A stretch of DNA of 64,000 bases, taken from NCBI GenBank assembly GCA_947095535.1, contig OX352773.1:39825398-39889397 (forward strand), read 5' to 3'. The notes beneath the pieces are model-generated. The model saw nothing but the letters and a program-made list of their open reading frames with translations. It ran no database searches and was not told where the DNA came from. Source of the stretch: Poecilobothrus nobilitatus. Lineage: Eukaryota; Arthropoda; Insecta; Diptera; Dolichopodidae. Shown piece after piece: positions 33,901 through 42,400 of this stretch (positions are counted from its first letter, which is position 1; each line of letters opens with the position of its first letter). The position numbers and the translations under genes are program-made.

Positions 33901-35098
33901 TACATGCAAACTCCAAGTGACCACCAATCACATTCTGGTCCATACCGTCCTTGACCATCTTCCATGGCTCGTAATATTTCTGGTGATATATAATCAGGTG
34001 TACCAACAGCTACATTAGATTGTACAGTACCACCAGGACCCAATTTTAAACATGAACCGAAATCAGCTAAACGAATATGACCACTTGCATCTAGTACTAA
34101 ATTATCGGGTTTAATATCACGATGAACATATCGAAGCTCATGAATACTATTTATTGCTAATATCATTTCTGATATATAAAATCGAGCCATATCTTCTGGC
34201 AAACGATCTTCAAATTTACTCAGTAAAGTAAGTAAATCACCTCCGCAATAATAATCCATAACCAAGTACTTAAAATAAAAAAAAAAAACAAATTCCAATA
34301 CATTTGATTAATGTTTTTAAATATAATTTTTTTTTTTTTACCAAATTAGTTTCATCCTGAAACGCATAATGTAAATTTGTTATCCAACGACGATCTCCAA
34401 AAACTAAAACATCTCTTTCTTCACGGAAGCATGCAGTTTCTGCTCTTTTTAACATTTCCCATTTGTTTAAGATTTTCATTGCGAAAATTTGATTCGTGGT
34501 AACCATGCGAACAACACAAACTTCACCGAAAGCTCCACGTCCAATTACTTTAAGAACTTCAAAATCTTCTCGGACCAATCGTAATTGTTTTATTAACTGT
34601 ACCACTGGTTTAACTACAATAAAAACATTTAAATAATTATTAAAATTAAAGAAATAAGTACAAGATTGTGAATTTAAAACAAAAAACAAACAAATTTTAC
34701 CTAATTCTATGAAATCTGAAACAGTCTTTTCGCGTCGTAATGATGAATTACAACATTCATCATACAGCACCAATAATGCGTCAAGTAAAGCTTCAACAGA
34801 CATTGATTTACCAGGATTGTTTGGTAAATCTGTATTAGTTCCATCTGTACCTGATCCAAGAAATACATTTGATACTCCATTATCTAATATTAAAGATTCC
34901 AGCTGCCGGAGCCGTTTTAAACCAGACACGGAGACTAAAAAAATGATAAACCAAGTTAAAAAAAAAAAAAATTCACAATACAAAACTTTAGTATAGGATT
35001 GAATAAAGAAAATTTTTTTTAAATGAAATTTGGTTTTATACATTACCTGGCATTTCGTTTGATTTTAAATTTTTCTCGTTTCTTATATCAGACATCAT
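12880..35098 (-). CDS. gek: MRCK/genghis khan-type CDC42-binding Ser/Thr kinase (18 coding exons, complete CDS)
   Basis: Joined exons (high to low): 35047-35098, 34701-34934, 34342-34613, 32985-34268, 31511-32124, 31312-31454, 31045-31216, 30842-30948, 16161-16306, 15289-16092, 14941-15220, 14435-14863, 14158-14367, 13902-14087, 13734-13827, 13425-13645, 13251-13357, 12880-12993. The sum is 5469 nt, 1822 residues, with every intron GT-AG and phase-consistent. Start: ATGATG at 35098, with an in-frame TAA directly before it. Domains: kinase about 113-380 (GRGAFGEV 120-127, Lys142, HRD Asp237, DFG Asp255, GTPDYISPE 275-283), AGC tail with DTSNFDVDD, coiled coil about 490-980, C1 1125-1174, PH from about 1197, CNH about 1340-1640, CRIB 1684-1699. 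The family binds CDC42-GTP and drives actomyosin remodelling at the cell cortex. The protein is somewhat longer than the fly orthologue as I remember it; a polyQ insert before C1 contributes. Confidence 0.96.
13251..13357 (-). CDS. gek: gek coding exon 17, Pro/Ser-rich tail
   Basis: Encodes [20 protein letters not shown] and [16 protein letters not shown], ending in phase 0; donor AAG|gtcagt. Low-complexity C-terminal tail, assigned by frame continuity and splice borders. Confidence 0.85.
13425..13645 (-). CDS. gek: gek coding exon 16, CRIB/PBD domain and Pro-rich segment
   Basis: Encodes [18 protein letters not shown], residues 1684 onward: the CDC42/Rac-binding CRIB motif (I-S-x-P-x2-F-x-H-x2-H-x-G) with all anchor residues. 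A Pro-rich tract follows ([16 protein letters not shown]), a possible SH3-type ligand. Donor AATG|gttata is weaker than the other donors of the gene. Confidence 0.94.
13734..13827 (-). CDS. gek: gek coding exon 15, basic segment before CRIB
   Basis: Encodes [20 protein letters not shown] and [12 protein letters not shown], matching the basic KRRFxFR-type stretch just before CRIB in MRCK. Phase 1 in, phase 2 out; acceptor ttttcatag, donor CTTC|gtaagt. Confidence 0.9.
13902..14087 (-). CDS. gek: gek coding exon 14, CNH domain
   Basis: Encodes [36 protein letters not shown] and the blade ending VIYLANMHT, the conserved C-terminal CNH blades. Phase 1 in and out; donor ACAA|gtgagt. Confidence 0.93.
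14158..14367 (-). CDS. gek: gek coding exon 13, CNH domain
   Basis: Encodes [13 protein letters not shown], an [20 protein letters not shown] block and [12 protein letters not shown], matching the MRCK CNH region (EYLLCF...GRRSR...MWPA). Phase 1 in and out; donor ATAA|gtaata. Confidence 0.93.
14435..14863 (-). CDS. gek: gek coding exon 12, CNH domain
   Basis: Citron-homology beta-propeller repeats: [31 protein letters not shown], and [20 protein letters not shown]. Phase 1 at both ends; donor GTGC|gtaagt. Confidence 0.94.
14941..15220 (-). CDS. gek: gek coding exon 11: end of PH, start of CNH
   Basis: Encodes the last PH strand and helix ([20 protein letters not shown]), a short linker and the first CNH blade ([20 protein letters not shown]). 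Phase 0 in, phase 1 out; donor AGTG|gtaaat. Confidence 0.93.
15289..16092 (-). CDS. gek: gek coding exon 10: polyQ linker, C1 zinc finger, start of PH
   Basis: Residues 1009-1276. A Ser/Asn/Gln-rich linker includes nine consecutive Gln (1041-1049) and further QQQ runs. The C1 domain follows (His1125-Cys1174) with spacing H-x12-C-x2-C-x13-C-x2-C-x4-H-x2-C-x7-C, the complete metal-ligand set. C1 domains of this type bind diacylglycerol or phorbol ester in some kinases; whether this one does is not visible. The PH domain starts at YEGYVKVPK and ends in the next exon. Donor TTTAGA|gtaagt. Confidence 0.95.
16161..16306 (-). CDS. gek: gek coding exon 9, linker
   Basis: Encodes [19 protein letters not shown] then a Gly/Ser/Thr-rich linker, ending GGTM at phase 0. 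The SYLDHFL block corresponds to the short conserved segment before the C1 domain in MRCKs. Donor ACTATG|gtaaga. Confidence 0.92.
16809..16850 (-). other. GC-richer mini open frame in gek intron 8
   Basis: An island containing ggcggcggcat within AT-rich intron encodes [13 protein letters not shown] and a stop on the minus strand. No acceptor or donor borders it. It may be a conserved non-coding element or chance. Confidence 0.15.
18499..18546 (-). CDS. Candidate 48-nt in-frame cassette exon of gek
   Basis: A 48-nt island of about 45% GC in an otherwise extremely AT-rich intron. On the minus strand it is bordered by a T-tract then ...atatttaaag|CACGCACC and by AAAGCCG|gtaatg. Length is a multiple of 3, and the entry phase matches: T from exon 8 plus CA gives Ser, the frame reads [16 protein letters not shown], and the final G plus TT of exon 9 gives Val before LERPSS. 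No stop occurs. Both borders and the phase fit gek; transcript evidence is absent and the acceptor is only moderate. It would insert 16 residues between the coiled coil and the [15 protein letters not shown] block. Confidence 0.6.
19380..20780 (+). mobile_element. Decayed non-LTR retrotransposon (LINE), 5' half
   Basis: Plus-strand pieces in order: [20 protein letters not shown] near 19400; a frame [20 protein letters not shown] running on to about 19795; a CCHC knuckle [14 protein letters not shown] at 19911-19952 followed by RCLLCS (gag-like ORF1); endonuclease-like LKILAININ near 20370 and [10 protein letters not shown] near 20402; and [11 protein letters not shown] at about 20712-20745, the GDFN motif of AP-endonuclease domains. 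Stops and frameshifts separate all pieces. The 3' half (reverse transcriptase) is missing. Jockey-like is likely but unproven. Confidence 0.75.
20632..20705 (+). repeat. Perfect 25-bp inverted repeat with 24-nt loop, inside the LINE fossil
   Basis: 20632-20656 (core gtcctaaacttgttaagct) is the exact reverse complement of 20681-20705. It lies in the endonuclease region just before GDFNA, where a normal LINE would have continuous coding sequence, so it looks like a local inverted duplication. Confidence 0.85.
23313..24017 (-). CDS. Asn-rich exon with splice acceptor; possible alternative 3' exon of gek or of a nested gene
   Basis: The minus strand reads ttattttttcag|AT ATT CGA AAA at 24017 and stays open to TAA at 23313 (about 234 codons). 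The first part is complex ([20 protein letters not shown]), then come Asn-rich runs encoded by AAT repeats, an internal [20 protein letters not shown] segment, and a basic end ([11 protein letters not shown]). The exon enters in phase 1, which matches the donor of gek exon 8; joined, it would read ...[17 protein letters not shown]. That isoform would lack C1, PH, CNH and CRIB. It could equally belong to an unseen nested gene. Codons upstream of 24017 in the same frame are T-rich intron. Confidence 0.45.
   Translation of the reverse strand, partial: DIRKFENQLKRNYSRCTRSTQTTTNTNANDSNNVIDLKETVISTENTPISPKNKLIKSLNIQNKNKISNNIDKHNNNLNSNNNNNYNTKELSHSPIKKSKTTTDLTTSNSLNQINKNLININDKIILENYKNIKENDSIILYESNTNNNDGKTLVYSSSSLLVIAKSDNNNNNKTNKDKNNIIDINNNNNNSKNSTNNNNKNISDINGNNTNNTNNNNKNKNNKRKKLKSKKNR
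25948..27825 (-). CDS. Nested Asn-rich tail-anchored protein (5' end unresolved)
   Basis: A 625-codon open frame inside gek intron 8, same strand; family not recognised. It is Asn-rich but contains complex segments: [16 protein letters not shown] near the start, a basic cluster at about 180-198 ([19 protein letters not shown]), an acidic tract at 219-230, a charged helical region at about 316-345 and a polyQ run at about 365. The last 23 residues (603-625, from NLWVGVTSC to FIRTYLS) are one hydrophobic segment after a Lys-rich stretch, then TAA: a tail anchor, so ER or mitochondrial outer membrane is possible. Codon 1 is TTG; the in-frame stop upstream is at 27847-27849, and the first ATG is at 27576 (542 residues). 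Real 5' exon, internal start and assembly error in the 15-nt homopolymer remain alternatives. Confidence 0.6.
   Translation of the reverse strand: MQFNNKLVRRSSIGTTSDISSQLDYSYNNNSTSSLIPLTISCFNNNNININSNSNNSKNNEYSKTNSNNNSICHDISNASINSMIPTTIIQTAANENTNISDIHNIETELDKIFASTTNTMTAVGHLSPLSTTPSTTTTINLIEQLNEIFKRNNENNLKEIDRNQKDEEQQRKESFKNRIAAKRSFSKRKDFEKKRRESENEKFVNEIHEKELSYQNTDDDSIDDSDFDDAVQTFCNITTTPNDNISNLSSIAASVSDLQYKDDDCYFNDAISLTSSCDTFDEDEFIANILSNSIININEIESNSNETNSNNNSTELTEFEKEIVNKYMKQLETKINNVEEKIQNNCILLNQPEELQQIQKQQPQQQQQQLETYDKQQLLQLNETLDKNTKTNCKNINDNFNTINLINKIENIDKNHNNNNKCIKEHANENNVSYTNNNYNDDNNNSNINNNNINNYNGININETRINNDNNLNINVNENVNINNSKNSDLINNNDHMSNQSSELIENNEILNIDVENNNNVNNLSNKDEQNNFNNKVNIENINDNKNGKYENEINKNINKTINNTINSDNIVTNQTEWNNNNNNFNIKNKKLEKSNKKININLWVGVTSCIWGLVYLFIRTYLS
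30842..30948 (-). CDS. gek: gek coding exon 8, last coiled-coil exon before the giant intron
   Basis: Encodes (K)[18 protein letters not shown] and [17 protein letters not shown] with one nucleotide left (phase 1). Two overlapping AGs exist at the acceptor; the upstream one keeps the frame. Donor GGAT|gtaagt is a strong consensus site feeding a 14.5-kb intron. Confidence 0.9.
31045..31216 (-). CDS. gek: gek coding exon 7, coiled coil
   Basis: Encodes a basic linker ([15 protein letters not shown]) then [19 protein letters not shown] and [11 protein letters not shown], typical of the MRCK second coiled coil. Phase 1 in, phase 2 out; donor CAAAA|gtaaat. Confidence 0.92.
31312..31454 (-). CDS. 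gek: gek coding exon 6, conserved MRCK coiled-coil segment
   Basis: Encodes [14 protein letters not shown] and [14 protein letters not shown], one of the most conserved blocks of the MRCK coiled-coil region, ending HSG. Phase 2 in, phase 1 out; donor |gtacat. Confidence 0.94.
31511..32124 (-). CDS. gek: gek coding exon 5, coiled coil
   Basis: Opens [12 protein letters not shown] and continues as charged heptads ([40 protein letters not shown]), ending EELR with phase 2. A Ser-rich break ([15 protein letters not shown]) interrupts the heptads. Acceptor ...acacaag, donor |gtgatt. Confidence 0.92.
32169..32316 (-). pseudogene. Short Cys-rich coding-like island
   Basis: The minus strand is open from an acceptor-like ...ttggctcag at 32317 through an ATG at 32303 to TGA at 32169. 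It encodes 44 residues beginning [20 protein letters not shown] and continuing [18 protein letters not shown], at near-normal GC while the surroundings are strongly AT-rich. Five Cys lie within 22 residues. The family is not recognised. No downstream donor is visible, so it may be a remnant of a gene or a mobile element rather than an active exon. It shares its opening MAKY and a CY...E-x-Y...C...P pattern with the island at the left edge of the window. Confidence 0.3.
32341..32505 (-). repeat. tRNA-derived SINE-like element
   Basis: On the minus strand a box B GGTTCGATCC lies at 32418-32427 and a degenerate box A (TATGGTACAGAGC) at about 32479-32493. Flanking 7-nt arms TTGACGG (32495-32501) and CCGTCGG (32410-32416) can pair, suggesting a relic acceptor stem. 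Downstream is an AT-rich body ending in ataaagattt and a long A run, typical of a SINE tail. I could not define target-site duplications. Confidence 0.55.
32985..34268 (-). CDS. gek: gek coding exon 4, kinase C-lobe, AGC tail and first coiled coil
   Basis: Residues 187-614; phase 0 at both ends. Holds the catalytic loop HRDIKPDN (Asp237), DFG at 255-257, activation segment GTPDYISPE, then [31 protein letters not shown] and the hydrophobic motif near FIGFTF. A Ser/Thr-rich linker leads into heptad-rich sequence from about residue 490 ([20 protein letters not shown]). Everything expected of an active kinase is present. Confidence 0.97.
34342..34613 (-). CDS. gek: gek coding exon 3, kinase N-lobe
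   Basis: Residues 96-186. Kinase domain opens at [20 protein letters not shown]-binding Lys142 lies in [11 protein letters not shown]. Phase 1 in, phase 0 out; donor AATTTG|gtaaaa. Confidence 0.95.
34701..34934 (-). CDS. gek: gek coding exon 2, N-terminal MRCK region
   Basis: Residues 18-95. Contains [11 protein letters not shown] and the strongly MRCK-like stretch [18 protein letters not shown] then SSLRREK, the N-terminal region preceding the kinase domain in MRCK/DMPK kinases. A Gly/Asn/Thr-rich insert of about 20 residues sits between them. Acceptor ttttttag, donor TTAG|gtaaaa. Confidence 0.93.
35047..35098 (-). CDS. gek: gek coding exon 1
   Basis: Encodes the first 17 residues ([10 protein letters not shown]...) and one nucleotide of codon 18; donor CCAG|gtaatg. 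The TAA immediately 5' of the double ATG fixes the start. Short, poorly conserved N-terminus before the MRCK N-terminal region. Confidence 0.85.
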
Positions 35099-35459
35099 TT
35101 AAAAATAACGGGATTAAATTGTGTTATTGGGACCAATTTATTAACTGGTAATAGACGACCCAGCATAATAAAATTTTTGCTTTATTTTATTTATTCGTTT
35201 TTAAGACCTTTTAGTATTTTAATAAATTATTTATTGTTGTTGTTATTTTTTGCTCTTTCTTTTTTTTTTGTTTATATTAAATTTAAATTATTAAAAATTT
35301 CATTTTAATTTTAAAAAATTCATTGTGTGTTGGTTAAGGTTTTTTAATTGGTTAGGAGAGGAAAAACCATTGTAATATAAACCAAATTCATTGCACTGTA
35401 AGTAGAAACATAATGTTTAGGATATTCTATTTAGATCAACCGTCTTCTGATATCAAAAT
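35099..35459 (-). other. Probable gek 5'UTR, with candidate acceptor at its upstream edge
   Basis: On the minus strand a T-rich tract followed by cag lies at about 35460-35475, and exon-like sequence without further strong acceptors leads to the ATG at 35098. This suggests the coding start sits in an exon whose 5' part is UTR, with earlier non-coding exons upstream. Inference only. Confidence 0.4.
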
Positions 35460-38400
35460 CTGAAAAAAAAATAAAACAATAAAATTAGTTAATTTATAAA
35501 AAGAAATAAACTAAAAGCGGTGTTTTTTTTATTAATATTAAGTAGGAATTAAGGGAAACGTTTTTAAGTTATATTAAGAACTTAGAAAGTGTGATTTTTT
35601 AAATCGGAGAAAACATAGAATTTAAAAAAAAGTACATATTAGATAAATATTTTAATTCAGAAATAAAATCTTAAGGCCTAATTTAAACATTCGGATGAGA
35701 AATAAGTCATTTTCGAGAAAAAGGGTCTTATTTCGCATTTGACAGCTTTATAATACCCCACCATTTTTAAATCTCACTTATTTTAGGTTATTTTACATTA
35801 TCAGAATAGATATTGAAAAAAATTATTTAAAATTTTTCAATAATATATTATATATGATATGATATATGTACTTACATACAAGTGTGTTAATGGCTCTTAT
35901 TACATTTTTAATATTGAAATGATGAAAAAAAAAAAAAAAAATTTAATAAATAAGCGACAGAATTTTTAGTCAGGAGTATAGAACGTGAATCAAAACATTT
36001 TTCTATAATAAATGAAACATTCCATAAACATCTGTTCAAACACAATTTTTTTTTTTTGTTTTGTTTATGAAACACTGCTTAAAGTTAAAATTAGTCTTAA
36101 ATAAAAACAATATATTATGTATAATATAAGTACTAATAAATATTCAAAAAAAAAAAAACAAAAAATACACAAAAAGAATAATATTTGTTCTTATAAATTG
36201 ATCTGATATTTTATTATTCATATTTATTGAAATTTAAAATATTCATTTTATAATTAATTTTATTTGAAATCAATAAAATAAAATAAACATGAATAAATAA
36301 AATATACACTCTAAAAAATGTTAACAATATTTACTACAATAATTTGTAGTATCACTTTTGATGATTTTTAATCTAATTGCTTAATTTTGCTACATTAATT
36401 ATAATAGTAGTGATGACTAAATAAAAAAAACCAAGTTATTAATTTAAAACATTTCTTAAAAGTAAGCAAATTTTTAAACAAAAATTTAAAAATGATAAAA
36501 AACATAATTGTTTAACCTATCCACAACAAACTTATACAAGATGAAAAACATAACTTTAATTTTCTTAAATGCCGAAATAGTGCAAGCTAAAATTTAAAAG
36601 CTTTGTTAATGATTCAGTTAAAATTTACTATTAACGTACTAATAGTAGTAGCTAAAGTACATAATATAATACATATAATTTATAGTAAATAAGAAAATTA
36701 GAGAAAAAAAATTGATTTTTTTTTCTTATAAGTAAGGTTTTAAATAATGGATTCCCAAACGTTGTTCTGTCAAGAACTGAAGTTATTTTGATTATTGGTT
36801 TCACGAAATTACTAATAGGAAACTTATTGAAAAAAAAAAAATTAATTTGCTTAAAAATGTACCCGTTCTTTTGTATTTTTTATATCATAGAAACCTACAT
36901 ATATATATGTATGTACTTTGTTTAGATTTCATCAATAGTCGGTTAAAATTAAAAAAAAATTTTTTTTTATGAACTTTTAGCAATTACTTATTACTTAAAA
37001 TTCAACAAATTGTTATGTTACTTCAGTATTCAACAATACTGCAATAACTGTCAGTAGGTATACTACAATAATTGTATGGAATCAGTTACCTACAATAAAT
37101 TGTAGTAAATTTAAACAAAAAGTTTTTAAAGTTTAAAATATTACATACTTAATAATATTTAGTAAATAAAAATTATTTTTGCAATTGCAAGTGAAAATAA
37201 TAAAAAAATTAATAATCATTGATTATTAATTTATTATTATTGATTGTTTCATTAAAAAATTAATAATCATAATAATCATTGACATAATACTATTTATGTT
37301 CTAGATGACCTTGAACTTCTAAAAAAAAAGAAAACACAATAAAAAATATGAGATCAGTTGTTTTACCATTTGTTTTATTACCTTTAATGTATTTTTTCTT
37401 TCTTTTATTTTTTTTTTTTTTTAAGAAGCCGAAAGGGAAGAGCAAAATTCAAATAATTATCAAAAATTCTAACTATATACATACATAGATTATTTAGCTC
37501 TACATATTTTTTGCAATAAAATTTCATCCATATATAGAAAATATGTACGTATACTTGGTAAAATATATGTACGTTAAATAAAAAAAATAAACAGGGAGCG
37601 GAATTCAATCTACAGTCAATATAATATTGTATTTTGCAACCTTGTCATATCTTGAATATGCGTCATTTTTAATGAATTCTTTTAGGAATACATACCTACT
37701 TTCATTATTATAGATATACATACATACATATATTATTTTGTTTACAATTATATTTTATTTTATATATTATACAATATACCTATATATTTAGTTATTATTT
37801 TTCCTTTTTGTTTTAAGGAAATTTCAATTGTTTCATCAAAGTAATTTTGTGGTATAACAAAAAAAAAAAAAAAAAAAAAAAAACAAAAATATGTTATAGA
37901 AAAAAATACGTGTTTGTGTATACACATAAATAAATGCTACGGTCAATAACAGAATACTATATACAAAATGACCAATTAACCTTTCAAAAATAAATAAACT
38001 GTAAATATGTACATATGTATATAAGGTAAGTACCTATATTGTATAAATAAAATATGTACATATGTAAAATAAATGAGTATAGTCATTGTTTACATTGAAT
38101 TAATAAGACTGGTAAAACCAAGGATTTAATATTTAAGTAAAAAGAAATTTTTTTTTTGTTATTGTTCGGTTGTATGAGCACCAAAATATTTTATTTTTAG
38201 GTATCAAAATTCAAACACCACCTACATATTGTATATGTATGTATGTTTATATCAACTATAATCTGATGAATGCATTTTAAAATTAAAATTTTGAAATTTT
38301 AAAAATTTATAGTTTAACCAGTCCAATTTTTTTCATTTTCAAATTGAATGAAAAGAGTTTTGTAATGTATAGTTATACATTTTATATAATATTCATTTTA

Positions 38401-39403
38401 TATACAATAAATTTTGATTTATATATTACATACCTATGTAGGTATTTTATTTTATTACATAGTTCTATTTAAAATTAGTATAATAAGCAGATATTAAATG
38501 ATTTAAAATTTCGCCATCATAAATTTTCCATCATAAAAAAATCCTATTACAATAACCGTTTTTCTTATAGGATCTTTAGAGTTATCTCAAAAATTGAATT
38601 TTCTAAAAAACTGTTGTTGTCTCTCTTTATAAATAATTCTCACCAACTTACATAAATAACTACATTCGCAGAAAAATGTTGCATTTATTATTCTTTAAAA
38701 AGGCATAGGCATACCGCAAATAGCATTTTTCATATCATTCTTGTGCTTTTTAACATTCAATCTCACTTTTTCTAAATGTTTTTTAATTTTTTTTAATTAT
38801 TTTGACGTCATTTTAGGTTTTTGAAAAATATAATGAAAATGTATTCTGACTATTAAGTTTCGTTTACAACTATATAGATTATCTTTGTTATACTTTTCTT
38901 CTACACATTATATCAGACAAAATTACCAAAAAAAATGTACATCAGGTAATCATCAGATTGCAAAAGACAGTAAATAGTAATGCATTTTCATGTAAATAAG
39001 TCTTATGTCTCCAAGAGACGTAAGGAAAATTCTACATCTACTTGATATACTATTAAATTTTTATTTGTAGTAAACTTAATTTCTCTTAGAAACTAGAATA
39101 ATTCTAGTATGATCACTCTTATATACATATATAATTGTGAATCGCTAATGCCTCTGCTATACAATCAAACACAATTTTGCGCCAACCACGATGCAAGTAC
39201 TGTAAAAAAAAATTTAAAATGTATTGAGTTGTATGAAAGCTACTACAATCAACGCAGTCATCATGAGGCATACTGCAGCTAAGAAAAGACGTTTTTCAAC
39301 TTTTACGTACCTATTTAATACGCTTTGAAATGTCAAATGTATTGTGTTGTCATATTTCAAATTTATTATTATAACTTATAAGTACCATATTTTTAAATGG
39401 TGT

Positions 39404-39425
39404 TCGCTATTATATATAATAGCGA
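39404..39425. repeat. 22-bp perfect palindrome
   Basis: tcgctattata and its exact reverse complement tataatagcga abut with no spacer, in a stretch otherwise free of symmetric sequence. Confidence 0.8.
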
Positions 39426-42400
39426 GTGTAATAGATTTTAATGAAAAATTAATTAAGGAATTAAAAACATTCTGTTTTATACAAAAATAATTCTCATTTT
39501 TACGCTTCTAACACGTTTTCATTGTGACAGCAATTTTTGTACACGGTGTAAATTTACCCAAATCGGCGTAAAAAAATTTTTGTTGCAGATAAACAGGTGT
39601 AAGCAATGAAGAGAAAATTATTCAATTTTAGTTAAAGAAAATTTAAGGGGTTTAAGGATGGGATTTTATTTACAAAGCATTAAGTACTATTGTTTTATTT
39701 TTAAATATATTTAAATATTTAATGTATTTTTCATAGATTTATTATTATTAAATATAAATAAATAAAATAATTTGAAAAGTTCAATATCTTTAAAACCTTG
39801 TAAAACCTCATATAAAATTTAATATAAATTTACGAGTACTTATTAAAATTTTATTCTAATTCCATATAAAGAAATTTTTTTCTCAATTCTCCTCACTCCC
39901 CGTTGTAATTTTAAAAATACAAAGCAAGCCACCAAAAATTTTTTATTTTTTTTTTTACAAATGGAATTGTTTTAATATGATTGTAGGAACTAAATTTAAT
40001 TTAATTTTTTTTTTTTAATAATAAAATAAAAAATATATATATAAGTAACAAAAATAAATTTGCATATTATGACGCCTGGTATTTTTTTTTTTTGATTAAA
40101 TTAAAAAAATAAAATAAAAAAAAAAACTTTTTGCCAAATCTGAGTTCCCAAAGTTTTTTTTTTTTTGTTTTTTTAGCGTTTTGTTGAAACATTCTATATT
40201 TGGTTTAATTTGATTTCATTAATAAATTATATTAAGTACATGTATGTATATAGATGGAATTGGCTTCCTTTATGTAATTATATATCCATTTATAGTTATA
40301 TTTATCTTTTTCGTGGTTTTTTAAATTTGTTGTATAAAAAAAAAAAAAAAAAAAAAGATTATAAATTCAGTGTTGTAAAAATGCGATACGCATTGTTTTG
40401 TTTAATTTAATTTTGCAAATTTCTAATTAAATACAATTTATTGGACAGTAGGTTTTAACCTTTTTATTGTTTTATTTATTTTATGTATATTATTATATAA
40501 GTAGATGAATAATATTATATAGATGGATAATATTATATAGATGGATAATAATAAATGTTGTGATTAATATTTTTACGCATCCTCCTTCAGATTTTGTTTT
40601 TTTTTTGTAATAAATTTCTCAAAAATTTGTTTAAAAGAATTAAAATAAAAAAAAAAATAAAATAAAGAAAATGGTATATATGTATACGAAAATTTATATA
40701 ATTTAAAAACAAAATAAAACACACAAGAAAAAAACAACGAATGATATCTTAATTGATAAATCATCATAATAATCATCTTATAACAATGAATCATTTATTT
40801 TATACAGTGTGTATTATAATTATTAGAATGTTAATGAAAAGTGGTATTTGATAGAATAAATTAAAGGGGATTTTAAAAAAAAAAAAATAACTCAAAGAAA
40901 TTATACATACAAGTATACAGTCATATTTTACTCATTATTATACTTATTATAAAAAACATAAAATTTAACACGAACCTTAATTCCAATACGACAATGGTGC
41001 TGAAATACACCACAAAGAAAGAAAATTTAATTTAAAAAAAAAGCCTTATAAAAGTTTCTTAAAGTTTTTGACTAAAACTTTAATTTTAACTTTAACAATC
41101 AATAAAGGAAGATTATTCTGCAGAAATGAAAATAATTCAAATCTATCTCCCACACTTAGGCTTTACCGTCTAATAGGAATATTTATCCTGTTTAATACTT
41201 AGATACCTCATAAGTGGAAGGAAATGGGTTCTTCTTGTTCTAGCAAGATTAAGAATTTAATATCTCCTTTCAAAATATTCTAAGACAGCTTCTGCTGTCC
41301 ACTCCAATGTATAGTTCAAATCCTAAATGGCATATTTCAGCTTATAAAAAATTATTTATTCTTTTGTCTTCTTGTAATCGAGTATAAGTAAATTTAGGTA
41401 AATAAAGTATAGAAAAAATATAAAAATGTAAAATTTATTACTGCAAGACGTTAAAAGAAAAAAAACTATTAGCTGTATCATCAATGGAATTTTCGATTTA
41501 ACCAAATCTTATCCATTTTAAATTTATTAAATTTCAATAAGTATATATACCGTAAAAAATCGTTTAAAATGTTCTAAACGGTATGCTTTTCTGTGTATAG
41601 TACCGATATATTATATTATATACAAAAGTATTTAGTTTAAAAAAAATATATTGTAATTTAATATCTTTAAAAACTGATCAGAATAAAACACAACAAAAAA
41701 AAAAAAAAAAAAAACAACTTTCACGCTTATACTTTTTGTTTTTTGTTGTGGCTTTTTTTTTTTTTCTTTTTTATCACACTTATTATATTGAATAGTTCAA
41801 TTATAATTTTATAAAGTATAAATTTTGCCAATCATCTCTCACTACTATTTATTTAACTAGCTTTGTCATAATATAAAAAAAATAATAGATACACTATCAA
41901 AAAAAAAAAAAAACAACGAGTGTAAATTGTAAGCGATGCAAAATATAATTAAGTTTATTATATTACAAATCAAAATAGGGAAAGTCTTTATAATATATAT
42001 TATATATATATATATATATGTGTATAACATATCAAGATGATATTAAAAAATATTAACAACTTTTAAGCTACTATTACTATTCTTTAATGATTATTAAAGT
42101 TCCAAAAAGTGACTCTATTATATAAAATTAAAAACAGCGGTCAATTTTAATAAAATAAAAATAACTCTACAGGTAGTACAAGTTTTTTTTTTTTTTTGCG
42201 TACTTATGACTGTTTGAAAAATTGAGGCGTTCAATTCAATATAAAATTCATACACTTATATACAGTCAGTCTGTCATACAGGTTACTTTGTAATAATAAT
42301 AATACATAATAATAAGAAAAAAAACCTTTCATTAATAAATACATATTTCTTTCACTATTTTATTTTGGAATTTTTGTAAAAGTAAGAAATAAAAACAAAA

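Noticed and set aside
33502..34018. Plus-strand open frames across the kinase exon
   Set aside because: Antisense shadows of gek exon 4; no splice sites or recognisable domains on that strand.
34709..34996. Plus-strand 95-codon frame
   Set aside because: Antisense shadow of gek exon 2.
36330..37113. MITE bounded by inverted actacaataa motifs
   Set aside because: The shared motif is short and AT-rich and also recurs internally, so ends cannot be defined.
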